Shown here: piece after piece, positions 15,419 to 24,892 of the stretch
Layout: each line of letters opens with the position of its first letter
Position numbering within the stretch: the stretch's first letter is position 1
Assembly (NCBI GenBank): GCA_965116665.1
Contig: OZ220709.1
Location: 2,480,001-2,544,000, forward strand
DNA: 64,000 nt
Direction of reading: 5' to 3'
From: Aldehydirespirator sp965116665
GTDB lineage: Bacteria; Actinomycetota; Acidimicrobiia; Acidimicrobiales; Aldehydirespiratoraceae
Made by a program: the position numbers and the translations under genes
The notes under the pieces: generated by a model
Databases searched by the model: none
What the model was told of the DNA's origin: nothing
The model's input: only the letters and a program-made list of their open reading frames with translations

Positions 15419-16930
15419 GCCGCCGGCCCTCGTCCACCGAGACGGCAGACGGCGCTGTGGGCAGTCGCCGTCGCGGCGGCCGCGGCCGGAGCGGCGCTGC
15501 GGTTCGTAGCGCCGTCGCCGATGTGGCTCGATGAGGCGCTCTCGGTGAATATCGCTTCGCTGCCGTTCAGCGACGCGATGGACGCGCTCCGCCACGACGG
15601 CCACCCCCTGCTGTACTACGTGCTGCTCGGCGTCTGGCTCGACGCCTTCGGCGACTCGGACTTCGCGGCCCGCTCGCTGTCGGGACTCCTCTCGCTGGCC
15701 GCGGCCGCGGTCATCTGGGCCGCGACCCGGCGGAGGCTGGGCACCGAGGCGGCCCGTTACGCGGCCGTGCTCGCTCTGACGTCGCCCTTCCTGGTCCGCT
15801 ACGGCAGTGAGGCCCGCATGTACGCGCTGGCGGTCCTGCTGGCTGCGGCGGGCTGGCTGGCCACTGAGCGGGCCGTCGAACGGCGCAGCCTGCCCCGCCT
15901 GGTCACTCTGGCGCTGGTGGTGGCGGCAGCACTCCACACCCACTACTGGATGATCTGGCTGGCTGCGGCCGCCTCAGCAGTGCTGGCTGTGCGATGGCTG
16001 CGCTCCCCCGGGTCCCGCGAGGTGATGACCCCGGTGCTGGCTGCCTACGCATGCGGCTGGATCGGGTTCGCTCCGTGGCTGCCGGTCCTGGTCGAGCAGG
16101 CGACCCACACCGGAACCCCCTGGGCGAAGTGGGCCCGGCCCGCCGAGGTGGCGGTGGAGACGATCGAGGCGCTGGGCGGCGGCACCCGCTTCGAGCCGGT
16201 GCTGCTGGGAGTGTTGCTGGCCGGGGCCGCACTGCTGGGCGCCACCCTCGTCCGCACCGGTGCCGGCGAAGTGGAGCTGGGTTGGCCGGGCCGGCACCCG
16301 GGGGGATCCCTGGTGGCGGTGACGGTGCTCACGCTGGGACTCGGCGGGATCGTCGCCATGATGTCGGGCGGAGCGTTCGAGGCCCGCTACACGGCGGTCG
16401 TCGTTCCGGTGCTGCTGGCCCTCGCCGGCCGGGGCTTGTCGGGGCTGCCCCGCTGGCTGGCCCCTGCCGGCCTGGCCGCAGTAGCGGTCTTCGGCGTGGT
16501 CGTCGCGATCGACGAGGCTCGGCGCGACCGCACCCAGGGTCTGGAGGTGGCCGGCATCATCGACCGGGCTGCGGGGGAAGGTGACGTTGTGGTCGTCTGC
16601 CCCGACCAGATCGCGCCCGCGGTGCTGCGCTACCTGGAGTGGCCTGCGACCGTGCTCACCCATCCGCCGACGGACGACCCGCGCTTCGTCGACTGGTACG
16701 ACTACCGCCAGCGCATCGACCGAGCCTCACCCACCGCCACCGCCACCGCCGCGCTCGACACCGCCGGTGCGGTGTGGCTGGTGACCGCATCGGGCTACCG
16801 CGGCTTCGAGGGACGCTGCGAGATGATCGCGGCCCGATTGGGGCACGCCCGCCCGTCGGAGACGGTGCTGCACGCCCGCCCCGTCTACGAGCACATGCGC
16901 CTGTACCGGTATCCGCCCGGAGCGCCGTGA
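15413..16930 (+). CDS. GT-C family membrane glycosyltransferase (GT39/PMT_2-like)
   Basis: A 505-residue multi-pass protein with a short N-terminal membrane segment followed by the GT-C acidic motif MWLDEALSVN (near residues 40-50). DGHPLLYYVLLGVW in the first extracellular loop and SPFLVRYGSEARMYAL match ArnT/PMT_2-like enzymes. These use polyprenyl-phosphate sugars to glycosylate lipids or proteins outside the membrane. It is followed by a PIG-V-like protein with a GTGA overlap and a Dpm1-like GT2, a sensible set in which the GT2 makes polyprenyl-P-sugar for the GT-C enzymes. Confidence 0.8.
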   Translation: MDAAGPRPPRRQTALWAVAVAAAAAGAALRFVAPSPMWLDEALSVNIASLPFSDAMDALRHDGHPLLYYVLLGVWLDAFGDSDFAARSLSGLLSLAAAAVIWAATRRRLGTEAARYAAVLALTSPFLVRYGSEARMYALAVLLAAAGWLATERAVERRSLPRLVTLALVVAAALHTHYWMIWLAAAASAVLAVRWLRSPGSREVMTPVLAAYACGWIGFAPWLPVLVEQATHTGTPWAKWARPAEVAVETIEALGGGTRFEPVLLGVLLAGAALLGATLVRTGAGEVELGWPGRHPGGSLVAVTVLTLGLGGIVAMMSGGAFEARYTAVVVPVLLALAGRGLSGLPRWLAPAGLAAVAVFGVVVAIDEARRDRTQGLEVAGIIDRAAGEGDVVVVCPDQIAPAVLRYLEWPATVLTHPPTDDPRFVDWYDYRQRIDRASPTATATAALDTAGAVWLVTASGYRGFEGRCEMIAARLGHARPSETVLHARPVYEHMRLYRYPPGAP

Positions 16931-18012
16931 GCAGGTCACGGATCGCTCTCAAGGTGGCGCTGGCCGCTTGGGCGGAGGCCCGCCTGTACGTCGCGGCGGC
17001 CTACATCATCACCACTGCGGTCGTCAACCGCCTCGAGCCGCCACCCGACTTCACGCCGGTCTCCGACGGTCTGCTGGCCTGGGACGGGCGCTGGTACGAG
17101 GCGGTCGCCACCGGCGGCTACTCCGATGCCCTTGATCCGGCTCTGCGCTTCTTCCCGCTCTGGCCCCTCCTCGGCCGGGCCGCCTCATGGATGCCCGGCA
17201 TCGGCGCCGGCACGGCTCTGGTGATCATGGCCAACGCGGCCGCGCTGGCAGCAGGCGTGCTGCTGCACCGGCTCGTGGTGTGCGAGACCGGCGACCGGCG
17301 CCTGGCGCGGCGGGCGGTGAGGCTGCTGGCGATGGCTCCGCCGTCCTTCGTGCTGGTGCTCGCCTATTCCGAGGCCCTCTACCTGACACTGGCCCTGTCG
17401 GTGTTCCTGCTGGCCCGCCGCGGGAGCTGGTGGTGGGCGGCAGCCGCCGGGTGCCTGGCCGGGCTCACCCGACCGGTGGGCGCGCTGCTGGCGGTGCCGG
17501 CCGCGGCGTTGGCCTGGCCGGAGCGCTCCCAGCGCAGCCTGGGGGCCGTCGCGGCCGTGGTCGCGCCGCTGGCGGGAGCAGCCACCTTCGGTCTCTGGGC
17601 CCAGGGGGCGCTCGGCGACGCCTCGGCTCCGCTCGACCGGCAGCGGGAGTTGCGGGGCGACTTCGTCGACCCGGTGAGCCGGCTCGTCCGGGGAGGCTGG
17701 CGGGGGGCGCACGGCGACACCGGCGAGTTGCTGCACTTCCTGGCCGCGGTCGTGCTGATCGCGCTGGCCGTCACAGCCGCCCGGAGGCTGAGCCGTCCCA
17801 TGGCCCTGTACGCGGTGATCAGCCTCGGGCTGCTGCTGGCCGCGGAGAACCTGAACAGCCTCGAGCGGTACGCGCTGAGCGCCTTCCCGCTGGTGATCGC
17901 GGCGGCGATGGTGAGCCGCCACCGATGGCTGGACCGGTGGATCGTCGGAGCCGCGGGCGCGGGCATGGTGTGCCTGACAACTCTCGCCTTCCACGGCGTG
18001 TACGTGCCCTAG
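16927..18012 (+). CDS. PIG-V-like membrane mannosyltransferase
   Basis: A 361-residue multi-pass protein. The first loop has DGLLAWDGRWYEAVATGGYS, followed by LRFFPLWPLL and VLAYSEALYLTLAL, which are typical of bacterial relatives of PIG-V alpha-mannosyltransferases (GT-C fold, polyprenyl-P-mannose donor). The start is GTG at 16927, overlapping the upstream stop as GTGA; the open frame before it is a shadow. In context it probably adds mannose from a polyprenyl-phosphate donor made by the following GT2. Confidence 0.75.
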   Translation: MSRSRIALKVALAAWAEARLYVAAAYIITTAVVNRLEPPPDFTPVSDGLLAWDGRWYEAVATGGYSDALDPALRFFPLWPLLGRAASWMPGIGAGTALVIMANAAALAAGVLLHRLVVCETGDRRLARRAVRLLAMAPPSFVLVLAYSEALYLTLALSVFLLARRGSWWWAAAAGCLAGLTRPVGALLAVPAAALAWPERSQRSLGAVAAVVAPLAGAATFGLWAQGALGDASAPLDRQRELRGDFVDPVSRLVRGGWRGAHGDTGELLHFLAAVVLIALAVTAARRLSRPMALYAVISLGLLLAAENLNSLERYALSAFPLVIAAAMVSRHRWLDRWIVGAAGAGMVCLTTLAFHGVYVP

Positions 18013-18056
18013 CGGCCGCGCCGATAGGCGGCCGGAATGAGCGTAGGATCGCTTCC

Positions 18057-19013
18057 GTGACCGCGACTCCGGCGGGCCTCGACGGTCCCCATCTCGACGT
18101 GAGCGTGGTGCTGCCGGTCTACAACGAGTCGGCTCACCTCGCGGAAGAGCTCGACCGCATCGCGTCCGCTCTGGGGGCCTCGGAGTACTCGTGGGAGATC
18201 GTGGTGGTCGACGACGGCTCCACCGACGGCTCCGGCGACGTGGCCCTGGGTCGCGACGGGGTGCGCCTGCTGCGCTCGGCCCGCAACCGCGGCTCGGGCT
18301 CGGCCCGGCGGATCGGGACGCTGGCGTCGGTAGGGCAGGTGGTGGTTTGGACCGACGCCGACATGACCTATCCCAACCACGAGATACCACAGCTGGTGGC
18401 CGGTCTCGGCGACGCCGACCAGCTGGTCGGAGCCCGCACCTCCGAGCAGGGCACGCTCAAGGCCCTCAGGGTTCCGACCAAGTGGGCCATCCGCTGTTTG
18501 GCCTCGTACCTTGCCCGGACCCGCATCCCAGACCTCAACTCGGGGTTCCGGGCCATGCGCCGCGACGTGGCCATGCAGTTCCTCGGCGACCTCCCCGACG
18601 GCTTCTCGTGCGTGACCACGCTCACGATGTCGTACTTGATGAACGGCTACAGCGTGCGCTACACGCCCATCACCTACCGGCCCCGTTCGGGCCGCTCGAA
18701 GTTCCACTGGTGGGCCGACACTCGACGCTACGTGCTGCAGGTCATAAGGATGATGCTCTCGCACGATCCGCTGCGGGTCTTCATGCCCCTGGCTGCGGTG
18801 CTGGTGGCCGTGTTCGCGGCCAAGCTCGGGTACGACCTGGCGGGCAAGGACCTGCGGGTGGCCACCAACACGCTGCTGCTTGGATTCGCAGCCATCCAGA
18901 CTCTGGCCATCGGCCTGCTGGCCGACCTGGTGGTACGAGTATCGAGGCCCCGCCGGCTGCGCCCGCCTGCCGACGTCGCCGAGATCGAACAGCACCCCGA
19001 GGCGCAACAGTGA
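18057..19013 (+). CDS. GT2 glycosyltransferase, polyprenyl-phosphate-sugar synthase-like
   Basis: A 318-residue protein with a GT-A domain (LDVSVVLPVYNESAHLAEEL, EIVVVDDGSTDGS, VVWTDADMTYPN, LNSGFRAMRRDVA) resembling dolichol-phosphate mannose synthase. Two C-terminal membrane segments lie at about 240-262 and 272-296. These enzymes transfer a sugar from an NDP-sugar to polyprenyl phosphate for use by GT-C enzymes; the two GT-C genes upstream fit. The start is GTG at 18057. A shadow frame extends far upstream across the PIG-V-like gene and should be ignored. Confidence 0.85.
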   Translation: MTATPAGLDGPHLDVSVVLPVYNESAHLAEELDRIASALGASEYSWEIVVVDDGSTDGSGDVALGRDGVRLLRSARNRGSGSARRIGTLASVGQVVVWTDADMTYPNHEIPQLVAGLGDADQLVGARTSEQGTLKALRVPTKWAIRCLASYLARTRIPDLNSGFRAMRRDVAMQFLGDLPDGFSCVTTLTMSYLMNGYSVRYTPITYRPRSGRSKFHWWADTRRYVLQVIRMMLSHDPLRVFMPLAAVLVAVFAAKLGYDLAGKDLRVATNTLLLGFAAIQTLAIGLLADLVVRVSRPRRLRPPADVAEIEQHPEAQQ

Positions 19014-19017
19014 GCAC

Positions 19018-20118
19018 GTGAGGCTGGTCGTCGACACCACCGCGCTGTTGCTGCCCCGCACCGGGATCGGCGTGTTCACCGCGGAGGTGGTTCGAGCGCT
19101 GTCCAGACGGCCGGACGTGCGGGTATCGGCCTTCAACACGATCTGGAGGGGACGGGGACGGGGCTGGCTGCCCTCCGACGTCGCGGACGGGGTGCACGAG
19201 GTTCCGGGGCGCATACCCACCGGCGCGGTCAGATGGCTCTGGGACGGCCTGTCGGTTCCCCGTCTGGAGTGGTTCGCCGGCCGGGCCGATGTCGTGCACG
19301 GGCCGAACTACCGGGTGCCGCCCACGTCGCGGGCTGCGCCGGTCGTGTCGGTGCACGACGTCAGCTTCGAGCACGGCCCGCCGATCGGCAGCCACGCCGG
19401 CCGCGCCCACCGGCGCTCGGTCCGGACCGCGGTACGAGCCGGCGCCTGGATCCACACCGACTCCGAGTACGTCGCCGCAGAGGTCCGTGACACCTACCCG
19501 ATAGAGCCCCACCGGGTGGTGACCGTGCCCCTGGGGGTGCGCCTCTTGCCGGCAGGACCCCATCCGGCGCCCGGCGCCCCCTATGTGCTGGCCCTGGGGG
19601 CAGCCGACCGCCGCAAGGACCTCACCACGCTGGTCGCGGCCTTCGACGCGCTGGCCTCGGAGAACCGCGAACTGCGCCTCATCCACGCCGGTCCCGGCGG
19701 CAACGCCTCCGGCGACCTCGCCGACGCCATCGAGCGCAGCCCCCACCGCGATCGCATCCTTCGCCTGGGCTGGGTCGACGACGGCGCCCGGGCCGCTCTC
19801 GTCTCGCAGGCCGCGGCCGTCGCCTACCCGTCGCTCTATGAAGGCTTCGGCCTGGTGGCGTTGGAGGCCATGGCGGCCGGCCGACCGGTCGTCACCACCC
19901 CGGCTGCGGCCATCCCGGAGGCGGCCGGCGACGCCGCGCTGTACGTCGAGGCGGGAGACGCCGACGCACTGGCCGGCGGGCTGGGGCGGGTGCTCACGGA
20001 CCAGGAGCTAGCAGCCGAGCTGGGCGTCCGCGGGCGGGCCAGAGCCAGCAGCTTCACCTGGGAGCGGACCGCCGACGGCCTCGTCGACCTCTACCGGCTG
20101 GCGACGGGGGCCGCCTGA
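19018..20118 (+). CDS. GT4 glycosyltransferase
   Basis: A 366-residue GT-B enzyme. The N-terminus RLVVDTTALLLPRTGIGVFT and ADVVHGPNYRVPPT are typical of mannosyltransferase-like GT4 proteins. The donor domain carries YVLALGAADRRKDLTTLVAA, LGWVDDGARAALVSQAAAVA and YEGFGLVALEAMAAGRPVV. GTG at 19018, four bases after the GT2 stop, is the likely start. Specific sugar unknown. Confidence 0.87.
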   Translation: MRLVVDTTALLLPRTGIGVFTAEVVRALSRRPDVRVSAFNTIWRGRGRGWLPSDVADGVHEVPGRIPTGAVRWLWDGLSVPRLEWFAGRADVVHGPNYRVPPTSRAAPVVSVHDVSFEHGPPIGSHAGRAHRRSVRTAVRAGAWIHTDSEYVAAEVRDTYPIEPHRVVTVPLGVRLLPAGPHPAPGAPYVLALGAADRRKDLTTLVAAFDALASENRELRLIHAGPGGNASGDLADAIERSPHRDRILRLGWVDDGARAALVSQAAAVAYPSLYEGFGLVALEAMAAGRPVVTTPAAAIPEAAGDAALYVEAGDADALAGGLGRVLTDQELAAELGVRGRARASSFTWERTADGLVDLYRLATGAA

Positions 20119-20174
20119 GCCACCGCCGCAACGCGCCGGCCCGCATCTGACCGGGTTGGATAGCCTCTGCGTGC

Positions 20175-21200
20175 ATGAGTCAGCCCGCCGGCGGCGGCGA
20201 GGCACCCGGGCCTCTGGCCAGCCTGCTGCAGGCGGTGGGGGTAGACCTGCAGGAGTCGGATCATCTGGCTGCGCTGGTGAGGCCGGCGCCAGCCGTGCCG
20301 CGGTTCACGGCAGTCGTGCGCACCCAGGGCCGGCGCCCGCGCAGCTTGATGGAAGCCCTTCAATCGCTGGCCGCGCAGACGTGGACCGACTTCGGTGCGG
20401 TCGTGGCCGTCCATGGCGCCGGGGAGGCTGCTGCCGCCGTTGAGTCCGAGGTGGGCAAGGCCGCCGCTTCGGGTGCTGCGCCTGCGGACTGCAAGGTCGT
20501 GCCGGTCGGCGCGGAAGGCACCCGCGCCAAGCCGCTCAACGCCGGCCTCGACGCTGCCGACGGCGACTACGTGTGCTTCCTCGACGACGACGACCTGGCC
20601 GAGCCCAACTGGCTGGCCGTGTTCGCCGAAGGCGCGGCGGCTGCTCCCGGCCGGATCATCCGGGCCCGCACGGCCCGCCAGGCGTGGCTGACGGACGGCA
20701 CGGCGGAGCCCCGCACCCCGGCCGGGCCGGTCGAGTACGTGTACCCGGCGACGTTCGATCCGCTGGCGCACTTCTCGTACAGCGAGACGCCGATCTGCTC
20801 GCTGGCGCTGCCCAGAGCGGCACTCGAGAGCCTCGGCCTGCGTTTCGACGAGGATCTGACGGTCTGCGAGGACTGGGATCTGGTGGTCCGGGCCTCCCAG
20901 CTGCTCGGGGTTCACTGCGTCGACGAGGTCACGTCGCTGTACCGCCGCAGCGACCGGGCCAACTCCGAGACCGAGGCCAACCGTCAGGACTGGTTCCGCA
21001 ACCGGGCCAGAGTGATCGACAAACTGGCCCGCCACCCGCTGGTGCTCGACGGCTCGGAGGCCCACCGGCTGGCCGACGCCCGCTTCGAGTACGGCGGGGG
21101 GCCCAGCAAGCGGCTCGTGAACATCCGCACACGCGAGCTGCTGGCCGCGCTGCCAGGACGCCTGCGGGCCCGGCTGATCAGGACTCTGCGGCTGCGGTAG
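20175..21200 (+). CDS. GT2 glycosyltransferase
   Basis: A 341-residue GT-A enzyme. An N-terminal extension of about 45 residues precedes RFTAVVRTQGRRPRSLMEAL and SLAAQTWTDFGAVVAVHG. NAGLDAADGDYVCFLDDDD carries the metal-binding DxD region, and LTVCEDWDLVVRAS is an acceptor-side motif. It resembles the C-terminal GT2 domain of the large protein at 35391. Its 3' end overlaps the convergent polymerase/ligase gene by 23 bases. Confidence 0.82.
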   Translation: MSQPAGGGEAPGPLASLLQAVGVDLQESDHLAALVRPAPAVPRFTAVVRTQGRRPRSLMEALQSLAAQTWTDFGAVVAVHGAGEAAAAVESEVGKAAASGAAPADCKVVPVGAEGTRAKPLNAGLDAADGDYVCFLDDDDLAEPNWLAVFAEGAAAAPGRIIRARTARQAWLTDGTAEPRTPAGPVEYVYPATFDPLAHFSYSETPICSLALPRAALESLGLRFDEDLTVCEDWDLVVRASQLLGVHCVDEVTSLYRRSDRANSETEANRQDWFRNRARVIDKLARHPLVLDGSEAHRLADARFEYGGGPSKRLVNIRTRELLAALPGRLRARLIRTLRLR

Positions 21201-22461
21201 GCCGCCGGAGGGCTGCGGCCAGCAGCAGCACCCAGATGTGGGAGAACCACAGCACGAAGCTCTCGGTCATGTTCTCGACGAGAACGAACACCGTCACCGC
21301 GGCCCACATGCCGGTGCCGGCCGATGGACGCAGCCAAAGGCCACGACCCGCGTTGACCGCGGCCATCACCGCCAGCATCACGAACGGCGCGGCGCCGATG
21401 AGGCCCAAGCCGAGCGCGGTCTCGACCAGGCTGTTGTGGGCGCTGCCCCGCGCCAGCAGCTCGTGCTCGGCAACCAGTTCGGGAACTTCCCAGAAGGCGA
21501 AGAACCCGTAACCGCCCCAGGGTCTCTCAAGCACCCGGTCCCAGACGAGACTCCAGATGGTCCGCCGCTGGGCAAACGTGGAGACATCCCAGGCGGCCGC
21601 AACCACGGCCACCCCTACCACCGCGGCCGCCATCGCCCCGCCAGCCGCGGCGGCCCGGGTCTTCGGTGGTGGCCAGCGGCGCGACCGGGACGCGGCGGCC
21701 ACCACCCCGAGCGCCGTGGCCGACACCAGCGCGGTCGCCAGCGCCAACCAGGCCGTGCGGCTGCCGGCGCCGCCCAGGGTTGCCAGCGATGCGACCACCA
21801 GCGCCGCGCCCCAGCCCCGCCGGTACCGGGAGGCCGGCATCGCCCGCGCCAGCAGCCAGTGCAGCCCGGCGATCACCCCGATCGCGGCCAGCGGCGCCAG
21901 CGAGTTGCGGTTGGTGTAGACGCCGATCCAGTTGCCGTCGCGGTCGGTTCCGACATCGTGGTGCAGCACGATCACGGCCAGGCTGCCGACCACCGCGACG
22001 CTCGCCAGCAGGACAAGGATGGTCGACAGCTCGTCATCGCTGAGGCGTGCCAGCGCGACAGCCAGAAGGACCAGGCCCAGATAGACGACCGACCGCCACA
22101 GGGTCGCGCTCGGGTAGACGCTCCACAGGCTCGACGCCACCGCGGCCGCCGAATACCACGCAATCGCTACCAGCGCCGGTCGTGACAGGGCCGTGCCCGT
22201 CGCGGCGCGGCTGGCCGGATCATCCCATCCGGCCCGACCGGCGCCCCCGCCGCCGGGACGCCGGATCATCCAGGCAAGAGCGACCGAGGCCGCCGCCGCG
22301 CCCGCGAAGAAGGGCCAGATCCCCGGGTCGTTCCAGAGCCCCGGTCTGTCCAGCACCCCACTCGCGAACCGCAGGACCGGTCCGTTGCTCAGGATTAGCA
22401 GCAGGCCCGCGCCGGCTGCCACATGCCACCAGCGCCGTAGATGCGAGCCGAGGACGGTCAT
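21178..22461 (-). CDS. O-antigen ligase/polymerase-like membrane protein
   Basis: A 427-residue multi-pass protein of the Wzy/WaaL type (O-antigen ligase domain). The conserved periplasmic-loop region GVYTNRNSLAPLAAIGV, the GSRTAWLAL segment, and QRRTIWSLVWDRVLERPWGG with RGSAHNSLVETALGLG are diagnostic; the His in SAHNS is typical of ligase-type proteins. It is clearly paralogous to the gene at 32519. ATG 22461 was chosen because upstream residues are not membrane-like. It may polymerise or ligate undecaprenyl-linked glycan. Confidence 0.82.
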   Translation of the reverse strand: MTVLGSHLRRWWHVAAGAGLLLILSNGPVLRFASGVLDRPGLWNDPGIWPFFAGAAAASVALAWMIRRPGGGGAGRAGWDDPASRAATGTALSRPALVAIAWYSAAAVASSLWSVYPSATLWRSVVYLGLVLLAVALARLSDDELSTILVLLASVAVVGSLAVIVLHHDVGTDRDGNWIGVYTNRNSLAPLAAIGVIAGLHWLLARAMPASRYRRGWGAALVVASLATLGGAGSRTAWLALATALVSATALGVVAAASRSRRWPPPKTRAAAAGGAMAAAVVGVAVVAAAWDVSTFAQRRTIWSLVWDRVLERPWGGYGFFAFWEVPELVAEHELLARGSAHNSLVETALGLGLIGAAPFVMLAVMAAVNAGRGLWLRPSAGTGMWAAVTVFVLVENMTESFVLWFSHIWVLLLAAALRRPTAAAES

Positions 22462-22658
22462 CACCCCGGACAAGCGGCATTCCTCAAGACGCGGACTTCG
22501 ACGCAACCGCGGCTCGCGGCATCCCACGGACCGGCGGCGCGCACACCGGTACCGTAGCCGACACGACGCCACGCCACCCGGCAGACGCCAACGATGACAC
22601 CAACGAATTGCGTCAAGTACTGTGATCGCTTCGGCCACACCGACGGGATGGGGCTGCA

Positions 22659-24833
22659 ATGGCGAGAATCGGGCGGACAGCAGCAGCGGCGGTGATGGCC
22701 ACTGCAATGATCGCCTCCGCGGCCGCGGCGGTGTCAGCCCCGGTTGCGGCGGCCCAGCAGGAGCGCTACTCCGATGTGACCGGCGGCGTGCACAAGCCGG
22801 CCATCGACGCGCTCGGTGAAGCGGGCCTGTTCGACGGCACCCTCTGCGGCACCGGCCGGTTCTGCCCGACGGACCCGATCAAGCGTTCCACCATGGCGGT
22901 GTGGCTGATCCGCGCCCTCACCGACGCAGACCCGCCCCCGGTACAGGAATCCAGATTCGCGGACATCCCGGCCGGCCGGTGGTGGGCGGGCCACGTCGAG
23001 TTGCTCGCGCAGCTCGGGATCACCGGCGGCTGCCGCACCGAACCGCTGCGCTACTGCCCCGAACGACCGGTCACCCGGGCACAGATGGCCACGTTCCTGA
23101 CTCGAGCCTTCAACCTCGAACCGGGTCAGCCCGCCGGATTCACAGACGTCGACGGGGACAGCAGCCACGCGGCCAGCATCGACGCCATCGCGGCGGCTGG
23201 CATCACCGGCGGCTGCCGCACCGAGCCGCGGCGCTACTGCCCCGAACGACCGGTCACCCGGGCGCAGATGGCGACCTTCCTGGCCAGTGCATACGTCCCC
23301 GCGATCGATCTGACCGGCATCGTGCCCGTGGTGACGGTTGATGTGGGCGACCAGAGACCGACGGTCGGCGAAGGCACCAGCGTCGCCGTCACGGTCACCG
23401 ACAGCGACGGCACCCCGTTGCCCGGCGCGAGGCTGGAACTCATCGTCGACGGCGAGATTCGCGACATCGCGGTGGCGAACAGCGACGGGCGGGCGACCAT
23501 CACCCGCGACAGGCCCACCGGTCCGGCGAACGAGGGCGGCTACGACTCCATCCGGGTGCAGGTCGCGACCACCGATGCTGTATCGCGCCCCACCGGCGTG
23601 TTCTGGCAGCCGGCGGAATCGCGACGCATCACGATCGCGGTGAGTCCCGACGAGTCGCACTCGAGCGCCACCCGGACGATCACCGCGCAAGCTCTCGACG
23701 GCACCTCGGCGATGGCGGGCCGGGCGGTGGAACTCCACATCGACGGCACCGTCGCCGGGCGAGGCACAACCGACAGCGAGGGCCGGGCCACGTTCACGCG
23801 CCGGGCGCAGGTGCATGGGCCGTTCGACCTGGCCAAGGTCGTGTTGGCCGACGATCGCAGCGTCGTGAGCAACGAGGTGATCATCAGCTGGCCCCTGAGC
23901 ACGAGAGGCGTCCACGGCTCCAACGACTGGGAGATTGTCTGGCGGGACGAGTTCAACGGCACCTCGCTGGACGCCTCCAGGTGGACGGCGGTCAACAACT
24001 GCCCGCCCGTGTACCTCGCCTGCGACACCGACCGACCAGAGAACGTCGACGTCTCCGGCGGCATGCTGCGTCTACGGTCGCTGCGCGAGCCTTACGCGGG
24101 CGACAACACGTGGGCGGACGCCGGCAACCAGTTCGGTCCGCAGACGACCTTCACGGCGGGCGACTTCCTGCGGAGGGACTTCACCGCCGGACGGGTGGAC
24201 AGCACGATGGACTTCACTTATGGCCGGTTCGAGTTGCTCGGCAAGCTCCCTCAGGGACACGGGACGTTCTTCGCGTTCTGGATGCGGCCCCGCAACTCTC
24301 CCTATGGCAACGACGCGGCCGGAGGGGAGATCGACATCGCCGAGGGAGCCAACATCGGCCGGGGCGGCAACCGTCGGGGTCAGATCGACGCCCAACTGCC
24401 GGGCGACGGATGGGGCGTCCATCACGTGGTCCACATGGGATACCCGTTCTCCAACCCGTTCACGCTGACGAACCTGCCGGTGAACCCGGCCGAGTCGTTC
24501 CACCTCTACGCGGTCGAATGGGACACCGCCTCGATCCGCTTCTACGTGGACGACCAACGGGTCCTGACCGTGCCCCAGAGCGACTGGTTCTCCCATCCCA
24601 GGGGCAGCGAAGCGCCGGTGGACAACCCGTACGCGCCGTTCGATCAGCCGTTCTTCATCGTCGTCAACAACACCGTGGGGAACTGGGCCCTGGAGACATG
24701 GCCCGGCAACCAGGTCCCCGACACCACGGTGTTCCCGGCCGAGTTCGTGGTGGACTACGTGAGGGCCTACGCGTGCCGGCCGCCAGCGGGCACGAGCATC
24801 CCGGGGCCAGGACAGGGCTGCGAGACTCCCTGA
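22659..24833 (+). CDS. Secreted SLH-like / Ig-like / GH16 protein
   Basis: A 724-residue secreted protein. A signal peptide occupies residues 1-33 (AAAAVSAPVAAAQQ cleavage region). Three SLH-like repeats follow (about 35-210), two sharing GGCRTEPxRYCPERPVTRAQ. Two Ig-like stretches cover roughly 215-420, with paired SDGRA/SEGRATFTR motifs. The C-terminal GH16 domain covers about 425-715. The GH16 nucleophile/acid-base motif GEIDIAE is present, with WRDEFNGTSLDASRW at the domain start and FHLYAVEWDTASIRFYVD further on. It likely cleaves or remodels a beta-glucan-type or exported polysaccharide at the cell surface, anchored through the SLH-like repeats. Confidence 0.88.
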   Translation: MARIGRTAAAAVMATAMIASAAAAVSAPVAAAQQERYSDVTGGVHKPAIDALGEAGLFDGTLCGTGRFCPTDPIKRSTMAVWLIRALTDADPPPVQESRFADIPAGRWWAGHVELLAQLGITGGCRTEPLRYCPERPVTRAQMATFLTRAFNLEPGQPAGFTDVDGDSSHAASIDAIAAAGITGGCRTEPRRYCPERPVTRAQMATFLASAYVPAIDLTGIVPVVTVDVGDQRPTVGEGTSVAVTVTDSDGTPLPGARLELIVDGEIRDIAVANSDGRATITRDRPTGPANEGGYDSIRVQVATTDAVSRPTGVFWQPAESRRITIAVSPDESHSSATRTITAQALDGTSAMAGRAVELHIDGTVAGRGTTDSEGRATFTRRAQVHGPFDLAKVVLADDRSVVSNEVIISWPLSTRGVHGSNDWEIVWRDEFNGTSLDASRWTAVNNCPPVYLACDTDRPENVDVSGGMLRLRSLREPYAGDNTWADAGNQFGPQTTFTAGDFLRRDFTAGRVDSTMDFTYGRFELLGKLPQGHGTFFAFWMRPRNSPYGNDAAGGEIDIAEGANIGRGGNRRGQIDAQLPGDGWGVHHVVHMGYPFSNPFTLTNLPVNPAESFHLYAVEWDTASIRFYVDDQRVLTVPQSDWFSHPRGSEAPVDNPYAPFDQPFFIVVNNTVGNWALETWPGNQVPDTTVFPAEFVVDYVRAYACRPPAGTSIPGPGQGCETP

Positions 24834-24892
24834 GCGCTTCCGTCGCAGCCGGCATGGTCGGTCCTCGCGGCATCCTATGATCCACGGCGACT

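Noticed and set aside
14408..15943. A 511-codon open frame antisense to the carboxylase and GT-C genes
   Set aside because: It crosses two well-supported genes on the other strand and shows no family features.
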